DNA of 64,000 nt from Lepidurus packardi (taxonomy: Eukaryota; Arthropoda; Branchiopoda; Notostraca; Triopsidae): positions 5,089,001-5,153,000 of the forward strand of contig JAKZAN010000006.1 of assembly GCA_023053545.1 (NCBI GenBank). Direction: 5' to 3'. The position numbers and the translations under genes were made by a program. Below the pieces are notes generated by a model. It was given only the letters and a program-made list of their open reading frames with translations. It was not told where the DNA came from and made no database searches. Shown here in pieces: positions 41,501 through 53,581 of the stretch; the stretch's first letter is position 1, and each line of letters starts with the position of its first letter.

Positions 41501-42898
41501 GTGAAGTGTTTGTACGGTACGGTTAGTGTCTAAACAAAGTGCGCAAAAACTTGGTAACAAAGATCCATGTTTCATAACAGGCTCCCGTATAGCTCAGCTA
41601 GTTACACCTAAGCTACCGCAAGGAGGCGCGCAGAGCTTTGCATGGTGTGTTTATGAACTCTGCGCTTAAAACTGCAAGCAATATAACTTTATGACTGTCA
41701 GATACTCGATTTATATGGAATCTTTGTTAAGAAAAATATAGGGAAATAAGTTGTAGGGCGTGACAGTTTCCAAATATGTAATTTTGCTTTTGTCTTGAAG
41801 GTGAGAAATGAATTTGCATTTCTCAAGTTAGTGAAGGCAGAAATTAAAAAGTATTTTACATTTTACATATGTAATACTAATTGCCTTACCAATGAGTATT
41901 ACATATATTACTGTCAAAATTTTTTGTACACAATTCGTGGACTCCTTAATGTAAGAAATTGCGTCTGCCTTAAGCTGTACGGGAGCCTTACTATCAAGTT
42001 GGACTTACCGTGCTGTGGTCGCCATGTTTGATTCCTTCTTCAGGATAGTAAGCGTCGTCTAGTATCCAGACTATGTTGAAAGGTCTGTCTGTCAGGTTGT
42101 TATATGTGTCTTTAAATTTTGGTACGCAGCGAAGAACTTCCGTCCCTGGATCCGGTCCGGCAATTTTGTGAAACTCAATATCGATTACTAGTTTCAGAGG
42201 GAGCCCTGTAACATAAAGGGAAGTTGTTAGTATTGCGACGAAACTGCTTCAACATCTTACTTAGTTTTCGCTGGGTTTCACTGAACTTAGCTTGCCATGT
42301 GATACACTGGAAAGGGAGTGATATATTGCATTGATGACCCAGAGCTTGGAAAGGACTAGAAGGAATAGATATTCCCTTCCTGCCATCAGAACCTTCTGGA
42401 CCCCAAGAACCAATGGCGAAGCAGTGCTCACCCTTGGCTACGTGACGAAGAACTGCATCATTGACTACTAGATGGCCTAAATAAGCTACCAAATGATGTG
42501 TAGTTAGTAAACATTTTGAGTATTTTAATAAATATGATATGAATACCAGGTGAATATGTATCTTCCTTGAACTCATGCCATCTGCCAGCATTCCAATATA
42601 AAGAGGACCAAGAAATCGCTTTGGCTTCATCCGGAAATAGCGGTGTATCCTATACATTTTTAAAATGTAAACTAGGTCGAATGAATACTTAGGTACGTAC
42701 CTCAAACGGCATCCAAAACGGCAGCATGCCACCTAACGCAATACAGCTCTCAGAGGCATCAAGCCATGTCTTGGGCCTGGAGGCTATATAGAGGCAATAC
42801 GTGGCGCCATCTTGGCAAACCCACCCCTCTTTTGTCCTGTTTGGAAGGATTGGTACCTCGTCCGGTACCAAGGCAAATTTCGGAGTTGTGAATGTTAT
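35594..42898 (-). CDS. Adhesion GPCR with multiple C-type-lectin-like domains (5' end not found)
   Basis: Minus-strand exons in order of translation: 42701-42898, 42547-42649, 42261-42476, 42009-42205, 41338-41529, 40784-41278, 38665-40725, 38328-38594, 35594-37351; 1828 residues visible, phases consistent. Domains in order: a lectin-like fold (TYCLYIASRPKTWLDASESC ... LYWNAGRWHEF ... HCFAIGSWG); an undefined, possibly Ig-like region; a cysteine motif KWCLDENDFPVTRTCTG ... NCSR resembling the hormone-receptor (HRM) motif; two more lectin-like domains (AYCVKQVPSRTWNDAMEAC ... PTLCIV and NFTWEEARLQCEKF ... YQAVCQI); a second HRM-like motif (FEGGSLVQRTCIGD ... WGPTQAW ... FNC); a GAIN domain; a GPS (CAFWNPEVDNGHGGWSTQGC ... 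CQCNHLSSF, cleavage expected at HL/S); and seven TM segments in the last exon. The GPS/7TM assignment is firm, the lectin domains likely, and the HRM calls tentative. The signal-peptide exon was not recognised. Confidence 0.88.
37405..38294. mobile_element. hAT-like non-autonomous element with 8-bp TSD
   Basis: Both ends carry long inverted repeats starting CACAGTATAGAGGTTTACAC and staying similar for about 85 bp. The exact 8-bp sequence ACCACTAC flanks the element (37397-37404 and 38295-38302). An 8-bp duplication is typical of hAT elements. An inner hairpin (about 37917-37980, TATTTTATAGTATA) is present and there is no transposase frame. It almost fills the intron between the last two GPCR exons. 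Confidence 0.88.
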
Positions 42899-43512
42899 CT
42901 AGATTAAAGGTGTACCTTTTAGAAACAGTTTTACAACTGTTATTTTTCGAATGACTCCGTCTGTTGAGGAAGTTCAGAATTATTATTTTATTTTATTGTA
43001 CCTTTGCTGAACTTGGCTTTGAAGACGATGTTGCAGCAGGTTGTGTTGCAAATTGTCCCAGAACAAAAGTAGAGCATAATGTTATAAAACAGAAAATACG
43101 CAAACTGGCTTCCATGGTTAACTACTTGAAAAAACTGACTTGTGCTATGAAAACTACACACTGGGATTTCCTTTCGTACTAAATTCCTTTCCCCAAACTC
43201 TGATTCAACAGAGGAAATAAAACCGCTCTACAAAAAATGGAAGGAAATAGCTAGCAACCTTTTTTCTTATTGGTACAATTGGTATCTTATCTTCTGGTTT
43301 CCTTTTCGGCAATACCCACCATTACAAGTTTCAAAGGAAACAAACAGGAAAACCGAAAACCCCTTAAAAAAATCAGGAAGTGGTTAGTTTTTATGCACGG
43401 ATTAATAACTCATTATACTGAAACAAACAACAAACCTAAAACTGAAATAAATTACTTTAAGCTTAAGTTAAACTAAATTACTTTAAGCTTAAGTTAAGCT
43501 TAAGCTTATGTT
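42899..43512. other. Region 5' of the visible GPCR exons
   Basis: AT-rich, with short TTAAGCTTAAG-type repeats near 43455-43510. The missing first GPCR exon may lie here or further right, but I cannot support one. Confidence 0.4.
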
Positions 43513-44340
43513 AAACCTTGTTTCTTTGAGATTTTTTAAATTTAAATGTACTTTATTTGTTAAGAAAACTTATTTTTATTGTCTTCATTATATTGCGCAG
43601 CCAAAACGACCGTATAAGTGAAAATTGGAATCATCAACACCAATGAAAGCTGCAACAGCAAAAGAAGTGGGCGTGGTCAATCCCACCAGCGATTCCAAGG
43701 GCGCGAGTGCGAGTCGCAGTTCCAAACTACCCAAGAAAAAGGGTTTGGCTACGGCGTAGCAGCGTTTGGGGAAAATTTTGAAAATTAATAAAATGGTTTA
43801 CTGACCCAGAAAAGTGTGCATTTTACTGTATCTCGGGACTCAAAACAAAAAAAAGTACAATGCATGCGTGTGTTTGTGGTCTTTCGCTAGGGTTATGTGC
43901 CTCTTATAGCAGCGTTTATTATGATTTTTTCATTGTTGGCAGATTTCTATAATGCGGTATGTTTTGTTTATGAATTTAGAGACAAAGCAGCTCAAATAAG
44001 TAAAATAAAAATTGAACTCGATACAGTTGAGAAGTTATTTACAAACTATCAGCCATTTAATGAATATGTATTACAGTACACAACTGCCTAATATCGATAA
44101 CTAAAGTATCGACGTATCAAATAGTTTCGGAAATATTTAACTATCGAATATCAAATATTTAGCAAATAAATATAATAGTAACGCATTGTGAGTTAAAAGA
44201 TCGTCGTCCATACATTAGTTATCAATCATATCATATTCTATTATAATTTCGTTTCAGAAAAGCAATTCTACTTTAGATAGCAAATTTTAATGTAAATAAT
44301 AGAAATATCGATATACGCTAGTATCGAAATATCGATTACG
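43513..44340 (+). pseudogene. Duplicated last exon and 3' flank of KDM7
   Basis: This segment is a diverged copy of about 27879-28725, in the same orientation. It includes intron sequence, the acceptor, the last KDM7 exon (copy 43601-43804), the 3' UTR and the flanking ATCGATA-rich DNA. Because intron sequence is included, it arose by genomic duplication, not from mRNA. The copied exon keeps its frame apart from two in-frame insertions (3 and 6 bp) but has two premature stops, a TGA replacing CGA and a TAG replacing AAA within GLATAKQRLG. It is not linked to any PHD or JmjC exons, so it is a non-coding fragment. Confidence 0.93.
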
Positions 44341-47234
44341 ATATTTCCATGACTTGTTATATAAATAAATACCAATGTATGTATAAACTAATGTAAATAA
44401 GATAACTTAAAGAAAGATTTTAATATATTATAAGAATAAACTACGTTACTAAGAGAACTAACGCAGAAAAACTCTAAACGGAAATCACAAGAACGCAAAA
44501 GGAACAAACTAAGGCTTTTCTTAAAGCGTTGACATGAAGCTCAAGTAGAGATAATTTTTTTTTGGTAATTTTTTTATATGTATACAACAAACATGACCCG
44601 CACTGATAATGAGTGGGATCATCATTATTTTATACAGGTGTTTTTTTTTGTCCAACGCTCGCTTGCAAACTGGTGAACATTATGATCATGACAACCACTC
44701 TACCTAATACTTGTTGTACAACTACACTAAGTACTTTTTTGTCTGTATATGGATTCCTACTTCAAAGTAACGATTGTACTTGTAGACACGCCCCCATATA
44801 CTCTGTCTTTGCCAGCACGCACACAAGAAAACATTACGAGGTTTGGAAACAAAGGGTTTCTTTAAAAAAAAAAAACGAGCTGAGACGCAAAAAATTTTTT
44901 TGCAAAACCAAAAAAAAACTTTACAGATCCATTTCTTTCCTTTTCAAGAAAGAAAAAAAACGCAAAAAAATAGAAGGGGGTTCAAGAAAAACACGCAGAA
45001 TTTTTTTTATCGCACACATACAAACCACGACACATTCACGCCAAAATATTGCAATATTGCCATGAAATTGTGCAACTCCTGCTAGCAGTTTTCAATTTTT
45101 TCCGTTTTTTTCTTCCAAGTCGGAGTTCTCTGGTAATTTTTTTTTTGAGCTGGGAGTGCTGGACCACAAGCAAGAAAGATAGGGGGGGTGAAGGGTGACG
45201 GTTTCAATTCATCGACTTTTGTTTTTTTCTGCGCCCCAGAAAATTAGCTCCGCCCACTTTTAACGTTTCTCATTATAAAATTGATAGGGGGTACTCTCCC
45301 CTTTAAATACTCGCATAGATTGACATGTTTCTGTTAGTGGTTGAAAGAAAGGGAGAAAAGGATCCAAATAACGAATTTTCATTTTTTTTTTCTTTAGCGA
45401 TTTTGCATCGAATTCCAAGCCGATACACGGTTTCGGTTTTGACAAGCCTTGGCACTCTCTTATTTTCCTTTTCCGACCTAACTCTTCTTAATCACGTAAG
45501 TTCGTACTTTTTCCCACACAAAAAGAGCGAAAAAAAGGGAACTTGCATTTTTGAAAATGAGTGTGGCTTGTTTTTTTTTTTCCTTTAGGCAAACTGCGTT
45601 ACGTATTTGAGTTAAGCAAGAGGGATGGCCCAAAACAAAACGAGAGAAAATAGAGCATGTTAAAGAATTAAATGAAGACATTTTGATTAATTTTTTCCCC
45701 AAAAAATCCGCCAAATAAAAATAAAGTCAAAATTAAAAAATGTCGAAATTAGACCCAAACTCGAAAAAAGGCAAGAAGTACTTTTAGAAAAGGAGGGGGA
45801 GAAAAGGGCATTTTTTTTTCTTTCTTTCTTTTTGCTTGCAAACAGGGAGGGATTTAAGTTCGGCACTGCGATTACGTCATAGCGAACTTCTCAAGTCAGC
45901 TGTTTTGGGGGGTAGGAACCCAATGCATCAAAAAAGAATGCCAACGAACGAAACCGACTTTCGAAATTTTCGAAAAACTGAGAAAAATAAAAATAAAATA
46001 ATTTCCAAAAATTAAAATTCCATTCTAAAATTAAAAAGAAAAAACCGGCTGTTTTTTATGAGTATAACGCGATATGGCCTCACGAGGTGAGAAAAAAAGA
46101 TGCACCGGAGAACACAAAATAAGCTCTTTAATACTGACATACGGATTTTTGGCAACTCAACGTGTCTTTTTTCCCTTTTGAATTTGAAAAGATATCTGAA
46201 ATTTTTTCATTTTTTTACCTGGTAAACTTGACAAAAGGTAAAAAAAACTCCACGCTACCCCAAAAAAGTCTTAAGAAACAAAAAAAAAATGCAATTTGGT
46301 GCACTTTTCAATCTTTAAATTCTTTTCTCCTCTTATTTTCCGTTTAATTTCATGGTAAGTCATTAATTTAAATCCTCTTCTTTTAAAAACTTTGACGAGA
46401 AGGAAATAATAAGGTGAATTGAGCAGTTTGAATGCAAGTCGCTGAGAGATCCATCAAAGCTCGTTTGAGTTTTTCCTCAAAAAACGCGTTTTTGTCTTTT
46501 TTTTTGCATAACAATTTCTCTTAAAAAAAAACTTCGTCAGTTATATCAAGAACCGAAAAGAAACCCCCTTTCCAACAACTCAAAAGTCCGTTCATTAAAG
46601 GAAAGGGTTGAGGTTATGCGATGTGACGGAAAACTGCACGGTAGGGGGCGGCGGAGGTAAAAAGGTTAAGTTAAGTTTCTTCATTCACTGTCCGAAAATC
46701 CGAAAACGAGTGAAAAAATAGAAAGTCCCAATATCGAACACATCCCCAACACAACTCAACTCAACACACGATGCTAAAAAATGACAAAATGGCCTTAACA
46801 AAGATAAAGAATTCAACCAATCTGGATAAAATCGAATGAAATCTCAAAAAAATGGAGCAAGAACAAGATCAAAATTCAACAATAGGTCCATCTGTACAAC
46901 ACCGAGCGCCAATTAATCCCACGGTTGTTCTCTCCCAAGTAATTTTCTGTCCTTTTGCTGCAAGTGAAAAGGGAGGTAAACATTACTTGGTTGTTGTCTT
47001 TTCCAAATTAACAAGTTTTTCTTTTCATTCCCAATTCTCATCGTAATTCATTCTCATGTAACAACTTTGTCTTTCTTATTCGCGAAGCCATGATTGCCAA
47101 CGATTTCGATTTTCCCGATTCTCTTCTTCTGCTTCGATTCTTTTCCTTAGTTTTTGCTTGATAATCACTTGTACAACTTTCTGCTTGCATAAAGAGTCGT
47201 CAAAGAATTCCACTTGAACGGAAAACATTGCACT
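44341..47234. other. Gene-free AT-rich region with A and T homopolymers
   Basis: Nearly 3 kb rich in runs of A or T, with no frame resembling a protein. It lies downstream of the TDG gene and could hold part of a long 3' UTR, or the unseen 5' exon of the GPCR gene. I see neither clearly. Confidence 0.5.
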
Positions 47235-47240
47235 TTATTC
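47235..47240 (-). terminator. Possible poly(A) signal of the TDG gene
   Basis: AATAAA on the minus strand, about 246 nt after the stop codon at 47486. Other downstream hexamers may be used. Confidence 0.4.
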
Positions 47241-47485
47241 GCAAAAAATCCATCTTTTCTCCATTTCAGTTTTAGCTTTTCTTCGGCTGCTTTTCGGTTA
47301 ATGTCACTGGGCTTAATACGTTGAGAACAGTTGCGATTGAAGGAGATTCCATCCCCAAACCAGATTTTCCGTTCACCAAAATGAGGGAATTTCTATTTTT
47401 GTTTTTGTTGCAAAATACGTTTTTTTTTTGCAAAATTCTTGGATAACTTTGAGTTTGTTTTCGCTTACAACAACAATGAATAGCT

Positions 47486-50400
47486 TTAGTAGCCACCAAA
47501 CCCCATGTCCATTCTCTCGTGCTTGAACCGATCCAACACTGAATTATTTAAATAGCCCGGTTGGGGATAGGGAGGTTGTCCATACGCCGCTGGATACCCG
47601 TAATTGGCTGGCGGGACATGCAGCCCCGCGCCCGGCGTGTTCCACGACGTATAGGCGGGCGAGCCCGGGTACTGTGAATAGGGATAGCCTAGCGTGCTGG
47701 GCGGCATGCCCAAGCCCGGCATGCCTAGACTCGCCGCGCCCGGTCCCATCGTGCCGCTGCCGAACATTCCTGAAGCCGGCGCCATGGGGAAACTGGAACC
47801 GAAGTTGGGGACGGAGAAGGACGACTCATGTTCGTAGGGCGAACCATAGGACGCGTAGCCTGACGCGGCGGCATTAGCGTATGAAGAGTAAGTGGAACTA
47901 GGCGGTGCGGATGTGGGCGCACTAGCGTAGCTCTGACCGTAGGAACCGAACGCGGCAGGTTGGTAGTGTGTCGGCGGACCGCGGTTTGGACTGAAATTGG
48001 TTTGGGGCGCTAACGACGGCGGACCGTCGTGTTCCCCCAGGTTCGGAATCTGATCCACCAACGATTCCAACCCGGAGAGCGATTTGGTGGCGATATCTTG
48101 GTTGGCCCCGCCGGCGTGGTTGGCTTTCGCGCCCAGGCCATTGTTATAAGCGTTGCGGGCGGATTGCGGGGGCGGTGCAGATGACTGCTGCTGCTGCTGT
48201 TGTTGTTGGGATTGAGGTGTTTGAGGTTGAGATTGTTGCGAGGTCGCTGAAGTAGGCTGAGATTGCTGAGGGTTGGGAGTATTGCTGTAGTAACTGCCGG
48301 TGGCGAGGCTAAGTTTGGGTGGCTGCTCGTGTAAGGACGCGTCGGAATCGTGGGGTGAGTGGTGGGCGGAGTGATGGGAGGTTGGGGCCACCAGATCGTT
48401 GGGTGGAAGACTGCTGGGAAGTTCGAAATCCGGCGGATCCAAGGGCGAAGGTTGGGTGGGCGGTGTAAGCGTGTGGTCGCTCCGCGTCCCGGTGACGCTC
48501 GAGCTCCGACCGGGCTCGTTCCCGCACCCAAGGTCATAGGACTGACTGGCGGAGGCGGACGCCGGGTTGCTCCCACTGCTGCTGTTGTGGGCCGGGGAAG
48601 GGGATTGGTTGTACATGGCTAAAGGTGACGGGTGATACGTATGGGGTAGCGAGTGTGGCCGCGTCGGGGACTGACGGACGCTCGACTGCGCCAAGAACGC
48701 GGGCGAGGCGTAACTGCTGCTTGAAGCTAGTGGGGGCGGGTAGGACGATGTAGGGGTCAAACTGGCGGTCGGGGTCAGTTGGCCGCCATTGTTACCGTCG
48801 CAGGAAGAGGACTGTTCGGTTCCCCGGTCGACGTAACTGGGTTCGACTTTGTTGGCTTCGTCCAAACGGATCTTCTTCGGTCGGCCGCGCTTTTTCTTCA
48901 AGGGGGTGCCGTCAGGACCTAGCACAGGCGGCGCGAGTGATGCTGAGGACGCCCGGGGAACAGGGACGGACGCAGCAGCGGCTGCGGATGCTCCTGGAGG
49001 AGCGTCAGGTAAAGGACCACCGTCTTCTGGACGGATTTTCTTGGGGCGACCGCGTTTCTTTTTGGGCGGCAGGTTCGGGTCCACGTTGAGGTTCGCGTTC
49101 GCGCCTGGGAGCGCAGGTAATGCGGGCAGGCCGTTGACGACACCTACTGCTCCAGTGCCAACACCGACAACACCAACACCGACACCAACACCACCAACAG
49201 CACCGGGTTGGAGCGCAGGCGGAAATTGTTCGGGCGACTGCTGCTGGTCGTCCTTAAGATTATCGAGTCTGGAACCGTCATCTGCGTTCCTAATGCGAGG
49301 ATCGTTGAACACCACTTCGGCGTCGTCAATCTCCGGGACGAGGCCGTTGAGGTAGTCCCGGAACTTTTTGAGGGCCGCATAAAAGGGGACTTTGTCCATT
49401 GCACGAGGCAATTGTGCACAACGTGCAGATGATGACGGCATTACCCAAATGTACTGCAACATAAAACAATATTAAAAACAAAATAAAAGACACCCTCGTA
49501 CTGACAATCTTAGCTGAACTTCACCCACGAAAGTTAGAACAACCATTTTAGTACAAAGATATGACTTCAATGAATAGCATCTATTGTAATACAAATGGTT
49601 TATTTGAGGTATGCAGCTTTTGTCGTTCCCTTGTTTTGTCTTTCCCTTAAAGCATTTTTAAAATGAATAGACTTGTTTTCATGTGTAGCCATGTCGAAGT
49701 AGAAGTGTTCACAAGGGGAACATAACCGTCCAATCAGAGAGTGGAGTTTGCCCGTTGGGCGTTCCCAACGCACGAGCTAATGGTCACCTTTAACGCGTTT
49801 TAGAACTGAAGCTCTAAAAGGTAACGTTTAGCTGAAGCGTTATACTTAAGGACAGACTTTTAAAATGGCTACTGTATCTAAATTTCATTGTTGCTAGCTT
49901 GACTTTGGACTAGATAATCGGCTTAGGGACGCTGATGTGACGCTCTCAGCATAACAATAATGAAAATGAGGGCTTGCTGCACGGTAAAGTCAATGTTTTA
50001 TACCTAACTTTATGAATTGTTCAACGTAATTATATATAACTTACTGCATCCTATAAGTAGATGGACACAGGATATTCTTAACTTTTAAATTTCATTTAGC
50101 AAGAGACTCCGGAGGAGTTAAAAGATACAAGTTTCTCAGCAAAAGCTAAGAATCGAGACTTAATTTTAGCCACAAGATGGCGAGGGAAGCATGTTTAAAC
50201 CTCGTTCACATCATGGGAGTAAGCTCGTAAGTGCGAACACGGGTTTAAGTGTGTTTCAGAAAAGTTTTGGTAAACAACAAGGATAAAATTGGGGTAAAAG
50301 TGTCCCATATTCTTAGTAAAACATTCTTTAATATGAAATGAATTTCTTTCATCTACATATTCGTTGAGATTGAAAAGTAAGTTGTTTGAAAACCTACGAA

Positions 50401-53400
50401 GGAAAGAACTTACAGTATTGGTCCCATCGATAAACTCGGGTTGGCGCCCAAAGGTGAAATCCTTTTTGCCGGAATACACTTCATAGATGCCTTTTCCATT
50501 GAAGACGGCAATCTTGGGCCGAAACTGCTGCAACTTCTCCTGCAAAAGCCGCCCACCCTCGCGTATTTCTTTCCGGGTGAGATCCGCGCTACCTTTGGTG
50601 GCTCGGTTTACCATATTCGTAAAGCCAATCCCATAGTGGACCATCTTAAAGTCATCATCTGCCGTCATGGGCTCGGGTACTAATCCCGCCAGGTACAAAC
50701 ACTTCCCTGTGATCAATCAAAACCCAAATTTTAATCCCGCCCTGAAAAGATCTCTTTTTGCCCAAGGCCTTCAGACTTATTAACTTAAACTTAACCCTAA
50801 TTTACTCACAAAAATGGTTCCCCGGACCCGCATAATGGTGTCCCTTATAAGCTGCAAAGAGTCCTGGATTGATTCCAATCTAGAATCCAGAGACCAAGAG
50901 TTTACAAGTACCCGTTAAGGTGTCAAAATCTTGGGACTTACGATAACGATATCCAGGTTGGGGATTAAGTGGTCAGGCAAAGTTCTGGACTTGACTTCTT
51001 CTTCCGACATGCCGTTAAAACGGTCATGTCGACGTCTTTGTTTATAATGCTCCGATTTCGTATACTTGCGTTTCCCTCCAGGTGGACCGGTCGAAGATTC
51101 CGGCGACGGTTCAGCTCCCTCAGGAATTCTATTCAGAAAACCAAGGATCATAATATGATCATTAAAGGATCATAAAACTGCGTCAAGGTATCAATTGACC
51201 TTTCCATAACCGATTTTTAGTTACAATCAAGAATAAAAACAGGCACACAAAAAATACAAAACAAATGGAAAGGATAGTGAAAGTGAAGTTTCTATTTGCT
51301 TGTTTTACTCGGGTTCAACTTTTTTCTTCCGTCCACGCTTCTTTGGAGCAGGGTTGAGCGTATTTGCCATTCCTGGCTCGGGCAACGCTAAAGGCATGCC
51401 TCGATTTTTGTTGTCACCGCTGTTCGGATCATGGGAACCTTGACCCAACATCGGATCTTCGTCCACGAAGCTGTAGGGATCTTCCGCGGGTTCGTTTTTG
51501 TAGACTCCACCTACGTGCCAATACAAAACAATGAGCCTTTTACTGTATATATCTCTCTATCTCTCTCTATCGGTCTCAATCTCCATCTCTCTTTGCCAAG
51601 TGAATTAATATGCAGATATTTCATGACCCAAAAGGCTATAAATTCGTAAGAACTACGCTCAAAGGCCAGCCGGACGACATTTTCGAACACTCTTCACAAA
51701 TGTCATGAGGAACCACATGCCACAGTCTACAATCTCGAAAAAAAGAGGTCAAAATTTCGTAATACTGTCATAAAAAAGTAATTCTCCCTCTCTTTCCAAT
51801 GAACTATACAGATTAAAACACGCACAAAAAAAGCTCCTTGAAGCTTCATGTATAATTATTCCTTCTGGTCAAACGGATCTTTGGTGGGTCGAAAATGATG
51901 ACAAAAAAAAAGGCCTTTTGCTCTTGACTGTCATTTTCGGTACTTTTTCTCTCCTGAAGTGCGTGTGTACTCGTGTTGAATTCGTCATTGCGTCCCTGGT
52001 TTGAGAAGAGGGGGATGGGGACACTATTTCTATGCCCAGATGTTACCTTTCCCTTTCCCACCAAGATTATCCAAGTAGCTCATTAACACTGCAATCAGCT
52101 TTAACCTATCGAACACGCGAGATAAGCGAACCTTCTAGACTACCTCAATGGTCGAGTAAAATTCTCCAAAAAATCATTTACTTCCTCAACTAATTCATAT
52201 AAAATAAAAAAAAAATAAAAACGAAATGGTTTAAATCCTGCTAACTCGACATAAAACTCCTTAAATTCGTATAGTACAGTAAAAAAGTAAAAGAGTATAG
52301 CAAAAATCCAACTTGGTTCATCGTAAACGTGTTTTGGATGATTTGCTACGTAACTTACCAGAATGAGAGGCTGGCATTAAGGATGGGTAATGATTATTCT
52401 CATTGCTCGAGGTTTTCCCGTACGTTTTCTCCAAATCCATCTCGGATTGGCCGCTACTATGGTGGCCGGCATGGACGTGGCTAAGGTTATGGTCCATGTA
52501 TGAACTTTGCGAAGGGATGACCCCCATATGATGGTAGAGATTGGCCTCATGGGAGTGGCTGAAGGGTCCTCCTGCCCCGCCTCCGTTATGACTCCCGTCT
52601 AAACTGTGATGATGGGCGTGGTGCGCGGGAAGGGGAGGTCCATGGTGATGATGACTGTGCTGAAGGTGCTGCGAGTCGTGATGAAGGGCTTCTAAGCTGT
52701 AATGCGGGAGCCGATTGGCCATCGCCATGTGCTCCACCTGACTGAAGGCGTGGCCATGCATGTACTGGGCGTGGTGAGGGGGCGGGTAGTGTCCATGGTC
52801 CATCCCAGCACTGAGGCCCAGGCGGTAGTCGTAGCTCGGGTCGGGCGTCTCTGTTTTCATGTAACTGCAACAAGAAAAAACATCAGAGGTGAATAAAAAT
52901 GGATTTCCTGCATTAATTACGTCATTAAAACTACTCCAGTATAGATACAGAAGATTTAATTAGTGCCCTAAAGCACTCTTATGCACTATAGAAACTGTAT
53001 CCCTAGACGAAGTTAAGCAGTTTCCTTTATTGTAGGCAAGATCTGCAATAAGGGCGATTTTGCCATGTTAAAAGCTAGAATAGTGGACCTTAGAAACACT
53101 GAACTGCAATAAGGGCTAAAATCCCATGCTTCAAAACTAGAAACTGGTCTTATGTTCGCATCACTCCTTTCCTTTTGCAAGTTATTGGCACGTCAACTTT
53201 GAGTCATGACGTCAGAGACGTAGCATGGCCTGGCTCCTGGTGCTTGCTACCCTTGTTTTACTGTTTATTCCATGCATAAAAACTGTAAACAAGGCTGCCA
53301 GAACCGTCCGTGATGCCAAGACAAACAAGTGACTCTTAATTTGATTAAATTTCATGATTTAATAGCTTTATTACTATTGCACGTATGATGGAAAGGGAAA

Positions 53401-53581
53401 CGTCATTAGAAACTAGACGCCTTGCTCTATTGGGTTAAAATAAACGCTGTTTCTTGGTCGCTGTCTGCCTTTAAAATACAAAGTATACAAAGTTTTAAAA
53501 TTTGAGTCGAAAAAAAGTTGTACGTTTTACTCACTGATTGGTATGGCTCTGGTGTGCTTGAAGAGGATCCTGCGTCGCCAT
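47486..53581 (-). CDS. TDG: Thymine-DNA glycosylase, large AT-hook form
   Basis: Base-excision-repair enzyme of the MUG/TDG family, which removes T or U from G mismatches and oxidised 5-methylcytosine. Exons in order of translation: 53535-53581, 52359-52864, 51309-51510, 50942-51128, 50810-50879, 50414-50706, 47486-49453; 1090 residues, all phases consistent. The catalytic domain (about residues 285-475) has the asparagine motif GINPGLFAAYKGHHY, FNGMSEEEV, YGIGFTNMVNRATKGS, the REGGRLLQEKLQ helix and the MPSSSARCAQ loop. The N-terminal ~180 residues are rich in His (HHHHGPPLPAHHAHHH). An AT-hook-like PKKRGRKKK precedes the core and two KKKRGRPKKI hooks follow it. The C-terminal ~600 residues are Ser/Pro/Gln/Gly-rich with a polyQ run. 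Human TDG is about 410 residues, whereas Drosophila Thd1 is also greatly enlarged. The start ATG (MATQDPLQ) is the first in frame and sits just after an acceptor, so the 5' UTR is probably spliced. Confidence 0.95.
53035..53150. repeat. Dispersed ~55-bp module in TDG intron
   Basis: Two tandem copies with CTGCAATAAGGGCGATTTT or CTGCAATAAGGGCTAAAAT and a CCATGxTTxAAA end, in the same orientation as those in the Dscam introns. Confidence 0.65.

Noticed and set aside
41583-41625. tRNA-like stretch CCCGTATAGCTCAGCTAGTTA
   Set aside because: Box-A-like only; no box B or cloverleaf follows, and it lies in a GPCR intron.
42964-43182. 72-residue + strand frame starting MRKFRIIILFYC
   Set aside because: A signal-like start, but on the strand opposite the GPCR gene, with no continuing exon and no recognised domain.
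44613-45588. Lysine- and phenylalanine-rich frames
   Set aside because: They come from long A and T homopolymers; no splice sites or domains.
48010-48576. 188-residue - strand frame in a second reading frame of the TDG last exon
   Set aside because: Low-complexity frame-shifted reading of the coding strand; the TDG frame is continuous and phase-matched.
48849-49355. 168-residue + strand frame opposite TDG
   Set aside because: Shadow of the GC-rich last TDG exon on the other strand; no domain and no splice context.
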